Shown: positions 1 through 6,189 of the stretch, piece by piece
How the letters are laid out: the number at the start of each line of letters is the position of its first letter
How positions within the stretch are numbered: the stretch's first letter is position 1
Source: M2408 sp044348665
Lineage (GTDB): Bacteria > Bacteroidota > Bacteroidia > Flavobacteriales_D > Crocinitomicaceae
DNA: 7,093 nt
NCBI GenBank assembly: GCA_044348665.1
Contig: JBIKSI010000155.1
Span: forward strand, 1 to 7,093
Reading direction: 5' to 3'
The notes under the pieces: model-generated
What the model was told of the DNA's origin: nothing
The model's database searches: none
What the model saw: the letters and a program-made list of their open reading frames with translations, nothing else
Made by a program: the position numbers and the translations under genes

Positions 1-495
1 TCAGAAAATTTAGATTATGAAGTAGAACAAACAGGAGTTCCTACTTTTTTAAAAGTATTATGCATATTAACCTTTATCGGCGCAGGATTAGGACTTTTAT
101 CTGCCCTTTATGGTACTTTTACCGTGCAAGCATCACTGGATTCATTGGAAAAATCAAGTGAGGTTTTCAAACAAATGAAAAGCCCAATGGGAGATTTAAG
201 CGGTCAAATTGAGGCAATCAAAAAATATGGTTTAATTTCAAATATCATTAATCTTCTTGCAAATGGACTTTGTCTTTTGGGAGCCTTAATGATGTGGAAA
301 TTGAAAAAAGTGGGTTACTTTTTATACATTGGTGGTCATGCGCTTGCATTTACAAGTTCATTTTTAATGATGGGCTCTGGAAATTCTGGTGGACTTTTTG
401 GTTCAATGATGATTCTTGCAATGGTTATTCAATTAATTTTTGTTGCAGCATTTATTATCATGTACGGAGTAAATTACAAACATTTAAAAAATTAA
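1..495 (+). CDS. Small multi-pass membrane protein, 5' end outside window
   Basis: The frame is open from the first base and ends at the TAA at 493-495, giving 164 visible residues. A GTG at 124 could be read as a start. However, the frame upstream of it already encodes a good hydrophobic helix (about residues 18-41 of the visible part), so the true start lies before the window. Three more hydrophobic stretches follow (about 78-99, 104-124 and 133-157), giving a probable four-helix inner-membrane protein with a polar loop at 44-75 and a short basic tail. I do not recognise a named domain or any catalytic motif. The next gene begins two bases after the stop, so the two are probably co-transcribed and translationally coupled. 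Function unknown. It may belong to the loosely defined groups of small membrane proteins often found near DUF4190/DUF2752 genes in flavobacteria, but that is an inference from context. Confidence 0.8.
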   Translation, partial: SENLDYEVEQTGVPTFLKVLCILTFIGAGLGLLSALYGTFTVQASLDSLEKSSEVFKQMKSPMGDLSGQIEAIKKYGLISNIINLLANGLCLLGALMMWKLKKVGYFLYIGGHALAFTSSFLMMGSGNSGGLFGSMMILAMVIQLIFVAAFIIMYGVNYKHLKN

Positions 496-497
496 AA

Positions 498-959
498 ATG
501 AATAGCGAAGAAACAGTAGTAATTATTGCGGTCCTGATTGGAGCCGCAATCGGAATAACAATAAATGTATTTTATTTATTAACCTTGCAAAACGTCTTAA
601 AGGAAGTTTCAAATGAAAATAGACTAGTACCTGCTGCAAATGTTTGGTTGATGTTTATTCCTTTATTTAACCTTATTTATCCTTTTATTTTATATCCAAA
701 AATTTCAGATTCAATAAGAAATGAATATGCTGCAAGAGGATTAGATGCTAAAGGAGATTTTGCTCGCCAACTTGGAATAGCAATGCCAATTCTTGCTTTA
801 TGTGGTGTGGTTCCTTTCATTGGAGTATTAGCTTCAATTGCTAATTTGATACTTTTTATCATTTTCTGGGTTAAAATGGGTGAATTCAAAAATGAATTGA
901 TTCGTACTAAAAATATGATAAAATCAGCAGTTAGTAATAACCCAAATATTTTAGATTAA
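498..959 (+). CDS. Uncharacterised membrane protein, 153 aa
   Basis: The ATG at 498 follows the previous stop after two bases. The same frame is open further upstream, but that part lies inside the preceding gene in another frame and does not look like protein, so 498 is the preferred start. An N-terminal helix covers about residues 7-29. A segment at 47-66 carries the pattern N-V-W-L-x-F-I-P-L-F-N-L-I-Y-P, and two further hydrophobic stretches lie at about 92-103 and 104-126. Between them is a polar loop with I-S-D-S-I-R-N-E-Y. The 'NVWLMFIPLFNLIYPF' segment and the later 'PFIGVLASIANL' segment resemble a family of small membrane proteins common in Flavobacteriia and, more loosely, DUF4328-type proteins. 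That assignment is from memory of the pattern and unproven. No enzymatic residues are evident. It sits in a run of four membrane-protein genes. Confidence 0.82.
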   Translation: MNSEETVVIIAVLIGAAIGITINVFYLLTLQNVLKEVSNENRLVPAANVWLMFIPLFNLIYPFILYPKISDSIRNEYAARGLDAKGDFARQLGIAMPILALCGVVPFIGVLASIANLILFIIFWVKMGEFKNELIRTKNMIKSAVSNNPNILD

Positions 960-970
960 AAAACAAAATT

Positions 971-1309
971 ATGTCAGACATTATAGATAACTTAAATTCT
1001 CAAAATAATTTTCAAGGAAATAAAAATTTACCGAATGCAACTGCTGCATTGGTTTTAGGAATAATATCAATTGTAACGTGTTGGTTGTACGGAATCCCGG
1101 GAATTATTTGTGGAATCATTGCAATTATTTTACACAATAAAGACAAAAAAATCTATTTGGAAGATCCTACGGCTTACAATCAATCATTCAAAAATTCAAA
1201 AGCAGGATTGGTTTGCGGAATTATTGGACTTTGCCTTTCAGCTTTGTTTTTAATTTACATCGCAGTAATATTGGTTGTAGTTGGTTCTGCTTTTATGAAA
1301 ATTAGATAA
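971..1309 (+). CDS. DUF4190 / CCC-motif-type small membrane protein
   Basis: This is a 112-residue protein with a start ATG 11 bases after the previous stop, in an A-rich context (aaacaaaattATG). A polar Asn/Gln-rich N-terminus (1-20) precedes L-P-N-A-T-A-A-L-V-L-G-I-I-S-I-V, then C-W-L-Y-G-I-P-G and G-I-I-A-I-I-L, forming a helical hairpin (about 24-54). A charged loop follows that includes Y-L-E-D-P-x-A-Y. A second membrane part begins with K-A-G-L-V-C-G-I-I-G-L (77-107). This ordering matches the DUF4190-like 'CCC motif membrane protein' family of Flavobacteriia, which is typically found next to DUF2752 genes as it is here. The cysteine cluster that gives the family its name appears reduced to a single Cys at 37, with another Cys at 82. 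No biochemical role is known for the family. Its stop codon is immediately followed by the next start (TAAATG), suggesting translational coupling. Confidence 0.8.
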   Translation: MSDIIDNLNSQNNFQGNKNLPNATAALVLGIISIVTCWLYGIPGIICGIIAIILHNKDKKIYLEDPTAYNQSFKNSKAGLVCGIIGLCLSALFLIYIAVILVVVGSAFMKIR

Positions 1310-1576
1310 ATGCTCACATGTAGTTGGAAAAAAACAGTTGTAATTGAATGTCCAGGTTGCGGTTTTCAACGCTCATTAGTAAAATTAAGTGAAGGAGAAT
1401 TCTACGATAGTTTTCTCCTTTTTCCTGCTACCATACCACTACTAATTTTATTTGTTTTTTTGCTTCTTCACCTAAAATTCAAATTTAAAAATGGAGCAAA
1501 AATTATTGTGATACTTTTTGCTTCTAGCGCAATTATTATTGCTATTAGTTTTTTTGGGAAGGCACTTTTTAAATAG
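1310..1576 (+). CDS. DUF2752 domain membrane protein
   Basis: This is an 88-residue protein whose ATG directly abuts the stop of the DUF4190-type gene. The N-terminal 30 residues carry the DUF2752 hallmark C-P-G-C-G-x-Q-R (residues 15-22), followed by L-V-K-L-x-x-G-E-F and a Pro-containing helix start (F-P-A-T-I-P-L). Two hydrophobic helices follow (about 38-53 and 64-81), separated by a basic stretch (K-F-K-F-K-N-G). The length is normal for the short flavobacterial members of the family. The pair of cysteines in CPGCG could bind a metal or form a disulfide, but no function has been established that I know of. It is the last gene of the + strand membrane-protein cluster. Beyond it lies a repeat-rich intergenic region, and the next gene is convergent. 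Confidence 0.88.
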   Translation: MLTCSWKKTVVIECPGCGFQRSLVKLSEGEFYDSFLLFPATIPLLILFVFLLLHLKFKFKNGAKIIVILFASSAIIIAISFFGKALFK

Positions 1577-1592
1577 ATTTTTAGATTACTCG

Positions 1593-1610
1593 TCCCGATA
1601 GCTATCGGGA
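1593..1610. repeat. 18-bp perfect palindrome
   Basis: The sequence tcccgatagctatcggga equals its own reverse complement over all 18 bases. As RNA it would form a 7-bp stem with a 4-base AGCT loop on either strand. It lies 17 bases after the DUF2752 stop. It is followed by TTTGGATTATT on the + strand rather than a clean T-run, so it is at best a weak terminator. My recollection is that this palindrome recurs in flavobacterial intergenic regions, but I cannot check that here. Confidence 0.8.
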
Positions 1611-1655
1611 TTTGGATTATTAGACCTTCGTCGCTACTGTCTAAAATCAAGTGTT

Positions 1656-1787
1656 TTCCCGCAAATTTGAAGAAGATAAAAACGCAAATTTTCGCAGATT
1701 TTGTTTAGCACATGAGACTAATCATCTTGAATCAGCGACCTTTTCTGCGAATATCAGCGGGAAGAAAATATCAAAACGCTTTCCCGC
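1656..1787. repeat. Decayed nested inverted-repeat intergenic element
   Basis: TTCCCGC at 1656-1662 is matched by its reverse complement GCGGGAA at 1757-1763. Inside this pair, TCGCAGA at 1692-1698 is matched by TCTGCGA at 1744-1750, so the two pairs are nested as in one long imperfect stem. GCGGGAA at 1757-1763 can alternatively pair with a second TTCCCGC at 1781-1787 around a 17-base loop. Direct sub-repeats are also visible (CGCAAATTTT next to CGCAGATTTT at 1683-1702). The layout resembles non-coding 'CGCAGATT' repeats that I recall between genes in Flavobacterium genomes. There is no transposase and no evident target-site duplication. Confidence 0.55.
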
Positions 1788-1860
1788 AGTCCCAGATAGT
1801 TAAAAGGATCAAAAAGATTTAATCGCCAATTCATGCTGGTTTAGTTTCTATAAGAAATTT

Positions 1861-1917
1861 AAAGTCTTTTGTCTAATGTCTTTTATCTTAATATCTTAAA
1901 GTCCTAAAATCTTAAAA
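1861..1917. repeat. Degenerate 7-8-base tandem repeat (TCTTAA-like units)
   Basis: Reading along the + strand, units of the form N-T-C-T-(T/A)-A-A recur about seven times: gtcttttg, tctaatg, tcttttat, cttaatat, cttaaag, tcctaaaa, tcttaaaa. The spacing is 7 to 8 bases and the units differ by one or two bases. The tract ends about 9 bases before the yaaA stop. It is low-complexity and non-coding, and a similar tract type occurs between genes in flavobacteria as far as I recall. Slippage-type expansion is the simplest explanation. Confidence 0.5.
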
Positions 1918-1925
1918 CCCTTTCC

Positions 1926-2684
1926 CTACCTGGCAAAAACCCACTCATTTTCACTGGACAAATTTTCCATATACTGGTAATTTCCCCAATTAAAAAGCTT
2001 CAATTCTTCTGGATTTTGAATCGAATTTACAGCGCAATAACGAGTCATTAAACCTCGGGCATGTTTTGCAAATGTCATTACAATTTTGTATTCTCCATTC
2101 TTTAATTCCTTAAAAACAGGCGTAATAATTCGTGATTTAGTTTTTTTGGTATTAATAGCTTTAAAATATTCGATCGATGCTAAATTAACAATCACCTCAT
2201 TTTCCTCTTTATTTAAGTGGTTTATTAATTTATCTCCCCAAAATTGATACAAATTATTTGTTTTCGCATTTATTTCGAATTTCGTTCCCATTTCCAATCG
2301 GTAAGGATACATTAAGTCGAAAGGTTTTAAAATCCCATATAAACCAGACAATATTCTCAAATGTTGATTCAAATAATTTAAGGAATCTTCCTCTAAAGTT
2401 TTCACATCAATCCCTCGGTAGACTTCTCCTGTAAAGGAAAAAATCGATGGAATAGTTTCGTTTTTTTGTTCCAAAGGACTTTCCCAATTATTGAATCGAG
2501 CTAAATTTATTTCAGCAATATCTTGGGAAACATGAAAAAGTTCCATCAAAGATTTTAACTTATATTTCTTAAGTTTTTTTACCAATTTTTCAGAATCAGT
2601 CAAAAATTCAGCAATTGAATGCTCAACTTTTGGAAAATCTTCCGTGAATTTTATTGATTTTGCAGGGGAAATTAATATTTTCAT
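1926..2684 (-). CDS. yaaA: Peroxide stress protein YaaA (UPF0246/DUF328)
   Basis: This is a 252-residue protein, close to the roughly 258 residues of the E. coli homologue. YaaA is a cytoplasmic protein that limits intracellular free iron and so protects DNA and proteins during hydrogen peroxide stress; DNA binding has been reported for the family. The family start M-K-I-L-I-S-P-A-K is present. Further signatures are L-S-G-L-Y-G-I-L-K-P-F-D-L-M-Y-P-Y-R-L-E-M-G-T (112-134), N-L-A-S-I-E-Y-F-K (168-176), A-K-H-A-R-G-L-M-T-R-Y (206-216) and a C-terminal W-V-F-A-R. The ATG at 2684 is chosen because it gives the family N-terminus. A TTG at 2711 would add nine unconserved residues and overlap gldD. 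It is the last gene of the ssb-gldE-gldD-yaaA unit, 17 bases after gldD, and is convergent with the membrane-protein cluster. No OxyR-type site was seen in front of it, so its expression probably follows the operon. Confidence 0.95.
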   Translation of the reverse strand: MKILISPAKSIKFTEDFPKVEHSIAEFLTDSEKLVKKLKKYKLKSLMELFHVSQDIAEINLARFNNWESPLEQKNETIPSIFSFTGEVYRGIDVKTLEEDSLNYLNQHLRILSGLYGILKPFDLMYPYRLEMGTKFEINAKTNNLYQFWGDKLINHLNKEENEVIVNLASIEYFKAINTKKTKSRIITPVFKELKNGEYKIVMTFAKHARGLMTRYCAVNSIQNPEELKLFNWGNYQYMENLSSENEWVFAR

Positions 2685-2701
2685 TTTATTATTACTAACG
2701 G

Positions 2702-3289
2702 TTATTCCCAAGAAAAAGTTTTCAGCATTTGATATAAATCAACTTTTAAATACTCTAAACTTGGTTTCAAGGAATCATATTTTGGTGTTTTGTTCAAATA
2801 AACAACTCCACTTACAAACTTTGAAACAGAATCTGTTAAATAAAATTGAAAGGGAGAAGCTACGTCGCCTTGTAATTCAAAAAAAGTTCCATAAACGCGA
2901 TCCTGCGGACGAATGATTAAAGAATCTTCAATTGCAGAAGCTTTAACTTTATGTTCTTCTACTTTATCTATTGCAAAATCTATGTACTCGCCCAAAGGTT
3001 TATCCATTTTCAAAAACGAAAAATGAATAATTCCATTTAATGGACCTAAATTAATGTCTTTGTGGCAAGTTCGACCCAAGTCATTGTAAACATCGCTTAC
3101 TTTGTAAATTTTAGAATATTCAAAACTATAATCACAATTTTTTTCTTTGTAAGTCACGTATTCATGTTTCGGAAGATCCAAACGCAAATAAGTAGCTGGT
3201 TTTGGAATCGCTATTTCATCACCACAGGAATAAATCCCTGCAAAAAGTAGCGCAAAACTTAAGATTTTTATTTTATTTTTTAATTTCAT
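2702..3289 (-). CDS. gldD: Gliding motility lipoprotein GldD
   Basis: This is a 195-residue protein with a lipoprotein signal. A basic N-terminus (M-K-L-K-N-K-I-K) and a hydrophobic stretch end in A-G-I-Y-S-C, with the lipidated Cys at residue 22. The mature part includes I-P-K-P-x-x-Y-L-R-L-D-L-P, shortly after the acyl anchor, and two later cysteines (52 and 75) that could pair in the periplasm. In Flavobacterium johnsoniae GldD is required for gliding motility and for the surface functions linked to type IX secretion, but its molecular role is not settled. The start is the ATG at 3289. A TTG one codon upstream is possible but less likely. The gene begins inside the end of gldE (17-base overlap), pointing to translational coupling. 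The gldE-gldD pairing is the main support for the name, together with the length and lipobox. Whether the cell actually glides cannot be read from this window, since gldD and gldE occur in non-gliding relatives as well. Confidence 0.92.
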   Translation of the reverse strand: MKLKNKIKILSFALLFAGIYSCGDEIAIPKPATYLRLDLPKHEYVTYKEKNCDYSFEYSKIYKVSDVYNDLGRTCHKDINLGPLNGIIHFSFLKMDKPLGEYIDFAIDKVEEHKVKASAIEDSLIIRPQDRVYGTFFELQGDVASPFQFYLTDSVSKFVSGVVYLNKTPKYDSLKPSLEYLKVDLYQMLKTFSWE

Positions 3290-4553
3290 CAATAATAACT
3301 TTTATAGATTTTATTCTTCTTTTATCAGAAGATTCAACAATTAATTTCAAATTATTAACTCGAATAAACTCTTTATTTCTCAAAATTCTACCGGCATTTT
3401 CAATCATAAAACCACCCAAGGAATCAGAATCGCCTTTTAAAGCTTCGAAATCTTTCCCATCGAAATCAAGTACTTTGTAAAAATCAATTAAGGACGTTCT
3501 ACCTTCAAAAACAAATTCATTTTCATCTTCTTGCTGAAAAATAATGTCGTCTTCATCAAATTCATCTGTAATATCGCCAATAATTTCTTCCAAAACATCT
3601 TCCAAAGTAATAATTCCACTCGCTCCGCCGTATTCATCAACTACTACCGCCATGTGCATTTTTTTGGTTTGAAATTCTTTCAGCAAATCATCGATCTTCT
3701 TATTTTCAGGAACAAAAAATGGTTTTCTAGTCAATTTTCTCCACTCAAAATCAGGACCTTCATCAAAATATGGCAATAAATCTTTGATGTATAAAATTCC
3801 AATAACATTGTCGAAGGTTTTGCTGTAAATTGGAATACGAGAATAACCTGCATTTAAAATAAATTCCAAAATTTGAGAAAAACTAGAAGTTTCTTCAAAG
3901 GCTTCAACTTCCATACGCGAACGCATAATTTGTTTCACTTCCGTATTTCCAAATTTGATAATTCCCTCTAATATTTTTTGTTCCTCTTCACTTGTTGTTT
4001 CCTCCTTGGTCAACTCCAGTGCTTGCTCTAATTCATCAGACGAAATTTTAATGGTTCGTTTTTTCGCGTAACGATTGATGATATTTGTACCATTGGTCAG
4101 AAAACTTTTCAGCCAAGAAAAAGGTGGAAGTTTGCTGAAAATATTTAATGGTTTTGCCATCAATTTTGCAATAGAAATTCCGTTTTTTGTTGCATAAACC
4201 TTAGGAATAACCTCACCAACCATTAAAATAATGAAAGTAATCAAAAAAACCTCCAACACCATGTAAGTTGTCGGACTTAACTGAAAACTTGTAGAAAATG
4301 TTTTAAGTAAAGCACTGGAAACGATAACAATACCGACATTCACAAAGTTATTCGCAATCAAAATCGTTGCCAATAATTCTTGGGGCTTATCTAATAATTT
4401 CTTTGCTAGATTCGCATTTTTTGAATCTTCATTTTTCAATAAATCCTTTTCTTGCGGACTCAAAGAATAAAAAGCCACTTCGGAAGCGGAAACCAAGGCT
4501 GAGCAGAGTAAAAGGAGAATTATGATTAAACTAGAAATAATTATTTCGCTCAT
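3273..4553 (-). CDS. gldE: GldE, CNNM/CorC-type transmembrane protein with CBS pair
   Basis: This is a 426-residue protein with the architecture of the HlyC/CorC (DUF21-CBS-CorC_C) family. The N-terminal DUF21 membrane domain (about 1-185) has hydrophobic segments at 4-24, 61-84 and 96-112, the motif S-A-S-E-V-A-F-Y-S-L (22-31) and the family G-E-V-I-P-K (113-118). Two CBS modules follow (about 206-263 and 271-328), the second ending in V-D-E-Y-G-G-A-S-G-I-I-T-L-E-D-V-L-E-E-I-I-G (305-326). The C-terminal CorC_HlyC/TerC-associated domain (about 342-420) contains D-S-L-G-G-F-M. The family is associated with Mg2+ or other divalent cation transport, and CBS modules often bind adenosine nucleotides. 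In F. johnsoniae the gldD-linked paralogue is GldE, and extra copies partly compensate for loss of GldB. The name here rests on family plus adjacency to gldD. The ATG at 4553 lies nine bases after the ssb stop. Nothing in the domains appears truncated. Confidence 0.94.
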   Translation of the reverse strand: MSEIIISSLIIILLLLCSALVSASEVAFYSLSPQEKDLLKNEDSKNANLAKKLLDKPQELLATILIANNFVNVGIVIVSSALLKTFSTSFQLSPTTYMVLEVFLITFIILMVGEVIPKVYATKNGISIAKLMAKPLNIFSKLPPFSWLKSFLTNGTNIINRYAKKRTIKISSDELEQALELTKEETTSEEEQKILEGIIKFGNTEVKQIMRSRMEVEAFEETSSFSQILEFILNAGYSRIPIYSKTFDNVIGILYIKDLLPYFDEGPDFEWRKLTRKPFFVPENKKIDDLLKEFQTKKMHMAVVVDEYGGASGIITLEDVLEEIIGDITDEFDEDDIIFQQEDENEFVFEGRTSLIDFYKVLDFDGKDFEALKGDSDSLGGFMIENAGRILRNKEFIRVNNLKLIVESSDKRRIKSIKVIIDEIKK

Positions 4554-4562
4554 AAAACCAGA

Positions 4563-5015
4563 TTAAAATGGCAAATCATCGTCCAAATCAATCGAAATAT
4601 TTGGCATTGGACTTGGATTGTTAGGGGCGTTTTGCGTAGAATAAACTTCTTTTTGTTCTTGATTATTTCTGTCGCCTTCTGGTCGAGACAAAATGGTCAT
4701 TTCTTCAGCTAAAACCTCAGTTGTGTAACGAGTATTTCCTTCTTTATCTTGCCAACTGCGTGTTTTCAGTTTACCTTCAACATAAATTTTGGTTCCTTTT
4801 CTTAAATATTTTTCAATTACTTCAGCTAAACCTCTCCAAGCAACAATGTTGTGCCAATCCGTATTTTCTCGTCGTTCACCCGTTGCTTTTTCGATGTATG
4901 TTTCTGAAGTAGCAATCGAAAAATTTGCAACTACAGCTCCATTTTCCAACCTTCTTATTTCGGGATCTTTACCCAAATTGCCAATCAAAATCACCTTATT
5001 TACAGAACCTGCCAT
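4563..5015 (-). CDS. ssb: Single-stranded DNA-binding protein
   Basis: This is a 150-residue protein that coats single-stranded DNA during replication, recombination and repair, usually as a homotetramer. The OB-fold (about 3-110) carries family signatures: N-K-V-I-L-I-G-N-L-G-K-D-P-E (6-19), F-S-I-A-T-S (32-37), D-W-H-N-I-V-A-W (53-60), Y-L-R-K-G-T-K-I-Y-V-E-G (70-81) and R-S-W-Q-D-K-E-G (86-93). A flexible Asn/Gln/Pro-rich linker (about 112-140) leads to the acidic tip D-D-D-L-P-F, which recruits partner proteins. The length is normal for a flavobacterial SSB. The ATG at 5015 begins the conserved M-A-G-S-V-N-K-V. It heads the ssb-gldE-gldD-yaaA unit, with a TAnnTTTG box about 20 bases upstream and mutY ending 53 bases upstream on the same strand. 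Confidence 0.97.
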   Translation of the reverse strand: MAGSVNKVILIGNLGKDPEIRRLENGAVVANFSIATSETYIEKATGERRENTDWHNIVAWRGLAEVIEKYLRKGTKIYVEGKLKTRSWQDKEGNTRYTTEVLAEEMTILSRPEGDRNNQEQKEVYSTQNAPNNPSPMPNISIDLDDDLPF

Positions 5016-5034
5016 GCCTCAAAAATCTTTTTCA

Positions 5035-5042
5035 CAAAGATA
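5035..5042 (-). promoter_or_regulatory. TAnnTTTG -7 box in front of ssb
   Basis: On the minus strand the octamer TATCTTTG matches the Bacteroidota -7 consensus exactly. It ends 19 bases before the ssb ATG, so transcription would start roughly 12 bases before the start codon, giving a very short leader. A TTG lies 23 bases upstream (5066-5068), slightly farther than the usual -33 spacing, so the upstream element is uncertain. This box would drive ssb-gldE-gldD-yaaA separately from mutY. Confidence 0.6.
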
Positions 5043-5068
5043 TAAAAATCATTGGAATTCCCTTTCAA

Positions 5069-6133
5069 TTAATTCTTAAAATTTGCAATTTTGTCGTAAT
5101 TTTCTTCCAAAAAACGATCAATTAAACGAGGCAAGGGAAAATCTTGAAGTTTACCAATTTCAATGGCAATAACGTTTTCGTCCTGCGGGAAAAAATCTAA
5201 ACTTTCACAAGAAAAGAACCAATATTGTGCGAATAAATGTTGGTGACTCAGGATATGTTTCTTTCCTAAAATAGAAAAACGAGACTGCATTCCATATTTA
5301 GAATTCAAGAGGTCATTAAATTCCAGTTCATTTTGTTCGGCATCAGTTTCGATCAAAGGAAATTCAAACAAATGTTTCCAAATATCATCGTTTAGACGTT
5401 TTTGCAAGATGATTTTTCCTTGAGAAATAAAAATAAGGTAGTTGAAAAATCGTTTTCTTACCTTGGTTTTACCAATTTTCACAGGTCTTGTCGAAACGGT
5501 TTTATTTGCAAAAGCAAGACAATTTGAAGAAAAAATACACGAATCACATTGAGGATTTACTGGAGTACAATGAATGGCGCCAAACTCCATGATTGCTTGA
5601 TTAAATTCGGCAGCATTGTCTTTTGGAAGAAGATCTTCAGCTAATTTTTGAAATGCTTTCTTGCCTTCGGAAGAATCAATTGCAAGTGCAACATCAAAAA
5701 TACGACTCAAAATCCTAAAAACATTTCCATCCAGAACCACATGAGGCAAATCAAATGCAAAAGAAGCGATTGCAGCAGCAGTATACTCTCCTACTCCTTT
5801 CAAACTTAAGATATCCGAATAAGTTGAAGGAAATTTTCCATTGAATTTATCCACAATCATCTTAGCACTCGCATGTAAATTCCGTGCCCTAGAATAATAG
5901 CCCAAACCTTGCCAATCATTTAAAACTTCTTGCTCATCAGCCATGGCAAGATCTTGAACTGTCGGATAATGATCAATGAATTTTAGATAATAATTCTTCC
6001 CTTGATCAACCCTCGTCTGTTGTAAAATCACCTCAGATAACCAGATGCAATATGGGTCTTTTGTTTCACGCCATGGCAGTTCACGTTTATTTCGTCTGTA
6101 CCATTCGCAAATTAATAGGTCAAAATCAGTCAT
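5069..6133 (-). CDS. mutY: A/G-specific adenine glycosylase MutY
   Basis: This 354-residue base-excision repair enzyme removes adenine mispaired with 8-oxoguanine. The HhH-GPD domain (about 5-215) holds the catalytic Glu34 in W-L-S-E-V-I-L-Q-Q-T, the helix-hairpin-helix L-K-G-V-G-E-Y-T-A-A-A-I with Tyr117, and the catalytic Asp135 in V-L-D-G-N-V-F-R. A complete [4Fe-4S] loop C-x6-C-x2-C-x5-C uses Cys189, 196, 199 and 205. The C-terminal half (about 225-350) is the MutT/NUDIX-like 8-oxoG recognition domain, with L-S-H-Q-H at 295-299 corresponding to the F/L-S-H motif. The reading frame extends upstream to a codon at 6247, but that adds 38 unconserved residues, crosses the promoter region and overlaps hup. 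The ATG at 6133 gives the family N-terminus and is preferred. The gene is divergent from hup and followed on the same strand by ssb after 53 bases. Confidence 0.96.
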   Translation of the reverse strand: MTDFDLLICEWYRRNKRELPWRETKDPYCIWLSEVILQQTRVDQGKNYYLKFIDHYPTVQDLAMADEQEVLNDWQGLGYYSRARNLHASAKMIVDKFNGKFPSTYSDILSLKGVGEYTAAAIASFAFDLPHVVLDGNVFRILSRIFDVALAIDSSEGKKAFQKLAEDLLPKDNAAEFNQAIMEFGAIHCTPVNPQCDSCIFSSNCLAFANKTVSTRPVKIGKTKVRKRFFNYLIFISQGKIILQKRLNDDIWKHLFEFPLIETDAEQNELEFNDLLNSKYGMQSRFSILGKKHILSHQHLFAQYWFFSCESLDFFPQDENVIAIEIGKLQDFPLPRLIDRFLEENYDKIANFKN

Positions 6134-6164
6134 TTGGAGTTTTTTTAATTTTTTTTTCAAAAAA

Positions 6165-6172
6165 CAAAAGTA
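6165..6172 (-). promoter_or_regulatory. TAnnTTTG -7 box in front of mutY
   Basis: The minus strand reads TACTTTTG here, an exact match to the Bacteroidota -7 consensus, 31 bases before the mutY ATG. No TTG sits at the expected 17-21 bases upstream, because that stretch is the -7 region of the divergent hup promoter. Confidence 0.5.
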
Positions 6173-6189
6173 ATATCTTTTTAAATATA

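Larger units (their letters stand above)
1577..1925. other. Repeat-rich intergenic region between convergent units
   Basis: About 350 bases lie between the DUF2752 stop and the yaaA stop. I see no plausible coding frame. A 60-codon frame on the minus strand overlaps the DUF2752 gene and its hydrophobic segments mirror that gene. The region holds, in order, an 18-bp perfect palindrome, a nested inverted-repeat element, and a degenerate tandem repeat, each listed separately. No TAnnTTTG promoter box and no hairpin followed directly by a long T-run was found on either strand. Transcription of both flanking units therefore ends here by a signal I cannot identify with confidence. Confidence 0.75.

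Noticed and set aside
124..495. GTG at 124 as the true start of the first gene
   Set aside because: The frame is open upstream to the window edge and encodes a well-formed hydrophobic helix that belongs to the protein.
270..497. Upstream in-frame extension of the 153-aa membrane protein
   Set aside because: It lies wholly inside the first gene in a different frame and reads as Trp/Cys-rich out-of-frame sequence.
1468..1650. Minus-strand 60-codon frame over the DUF2752 end and the palindrome
   Set aside because: Its hydrophobic stretch is the mirror of the DUF2752 helix. It has no family resemblance or promoter, and most of it overlaps a better-supported gene.
1757..1787. GCGGGAA/TTCCCGC hairpin as the terminator of yaaA or of the membrane-protein cluster
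   Set aside because: The loop is 17 bases and neither strand has a T-run after the stem. It is better explained as part of the repeat element.
2685..2711. TTG start giving YaaA nine extra residues
   Set aside because: The family begins at M-K-I-L-I-S-P-A-K, which is reached with the ATG at 2684. The extension would overlap the gldD end without any conserved residues.
2644..3480. Plus-strand frames opposite yaaA, gldD and gldE
   Set aside because: These have low-complexity Phe/Leu/Ile-rich translations typical of the antisense of AT-rich genes, with no motifs or promoter boxes. The minus-strand genes are certain.
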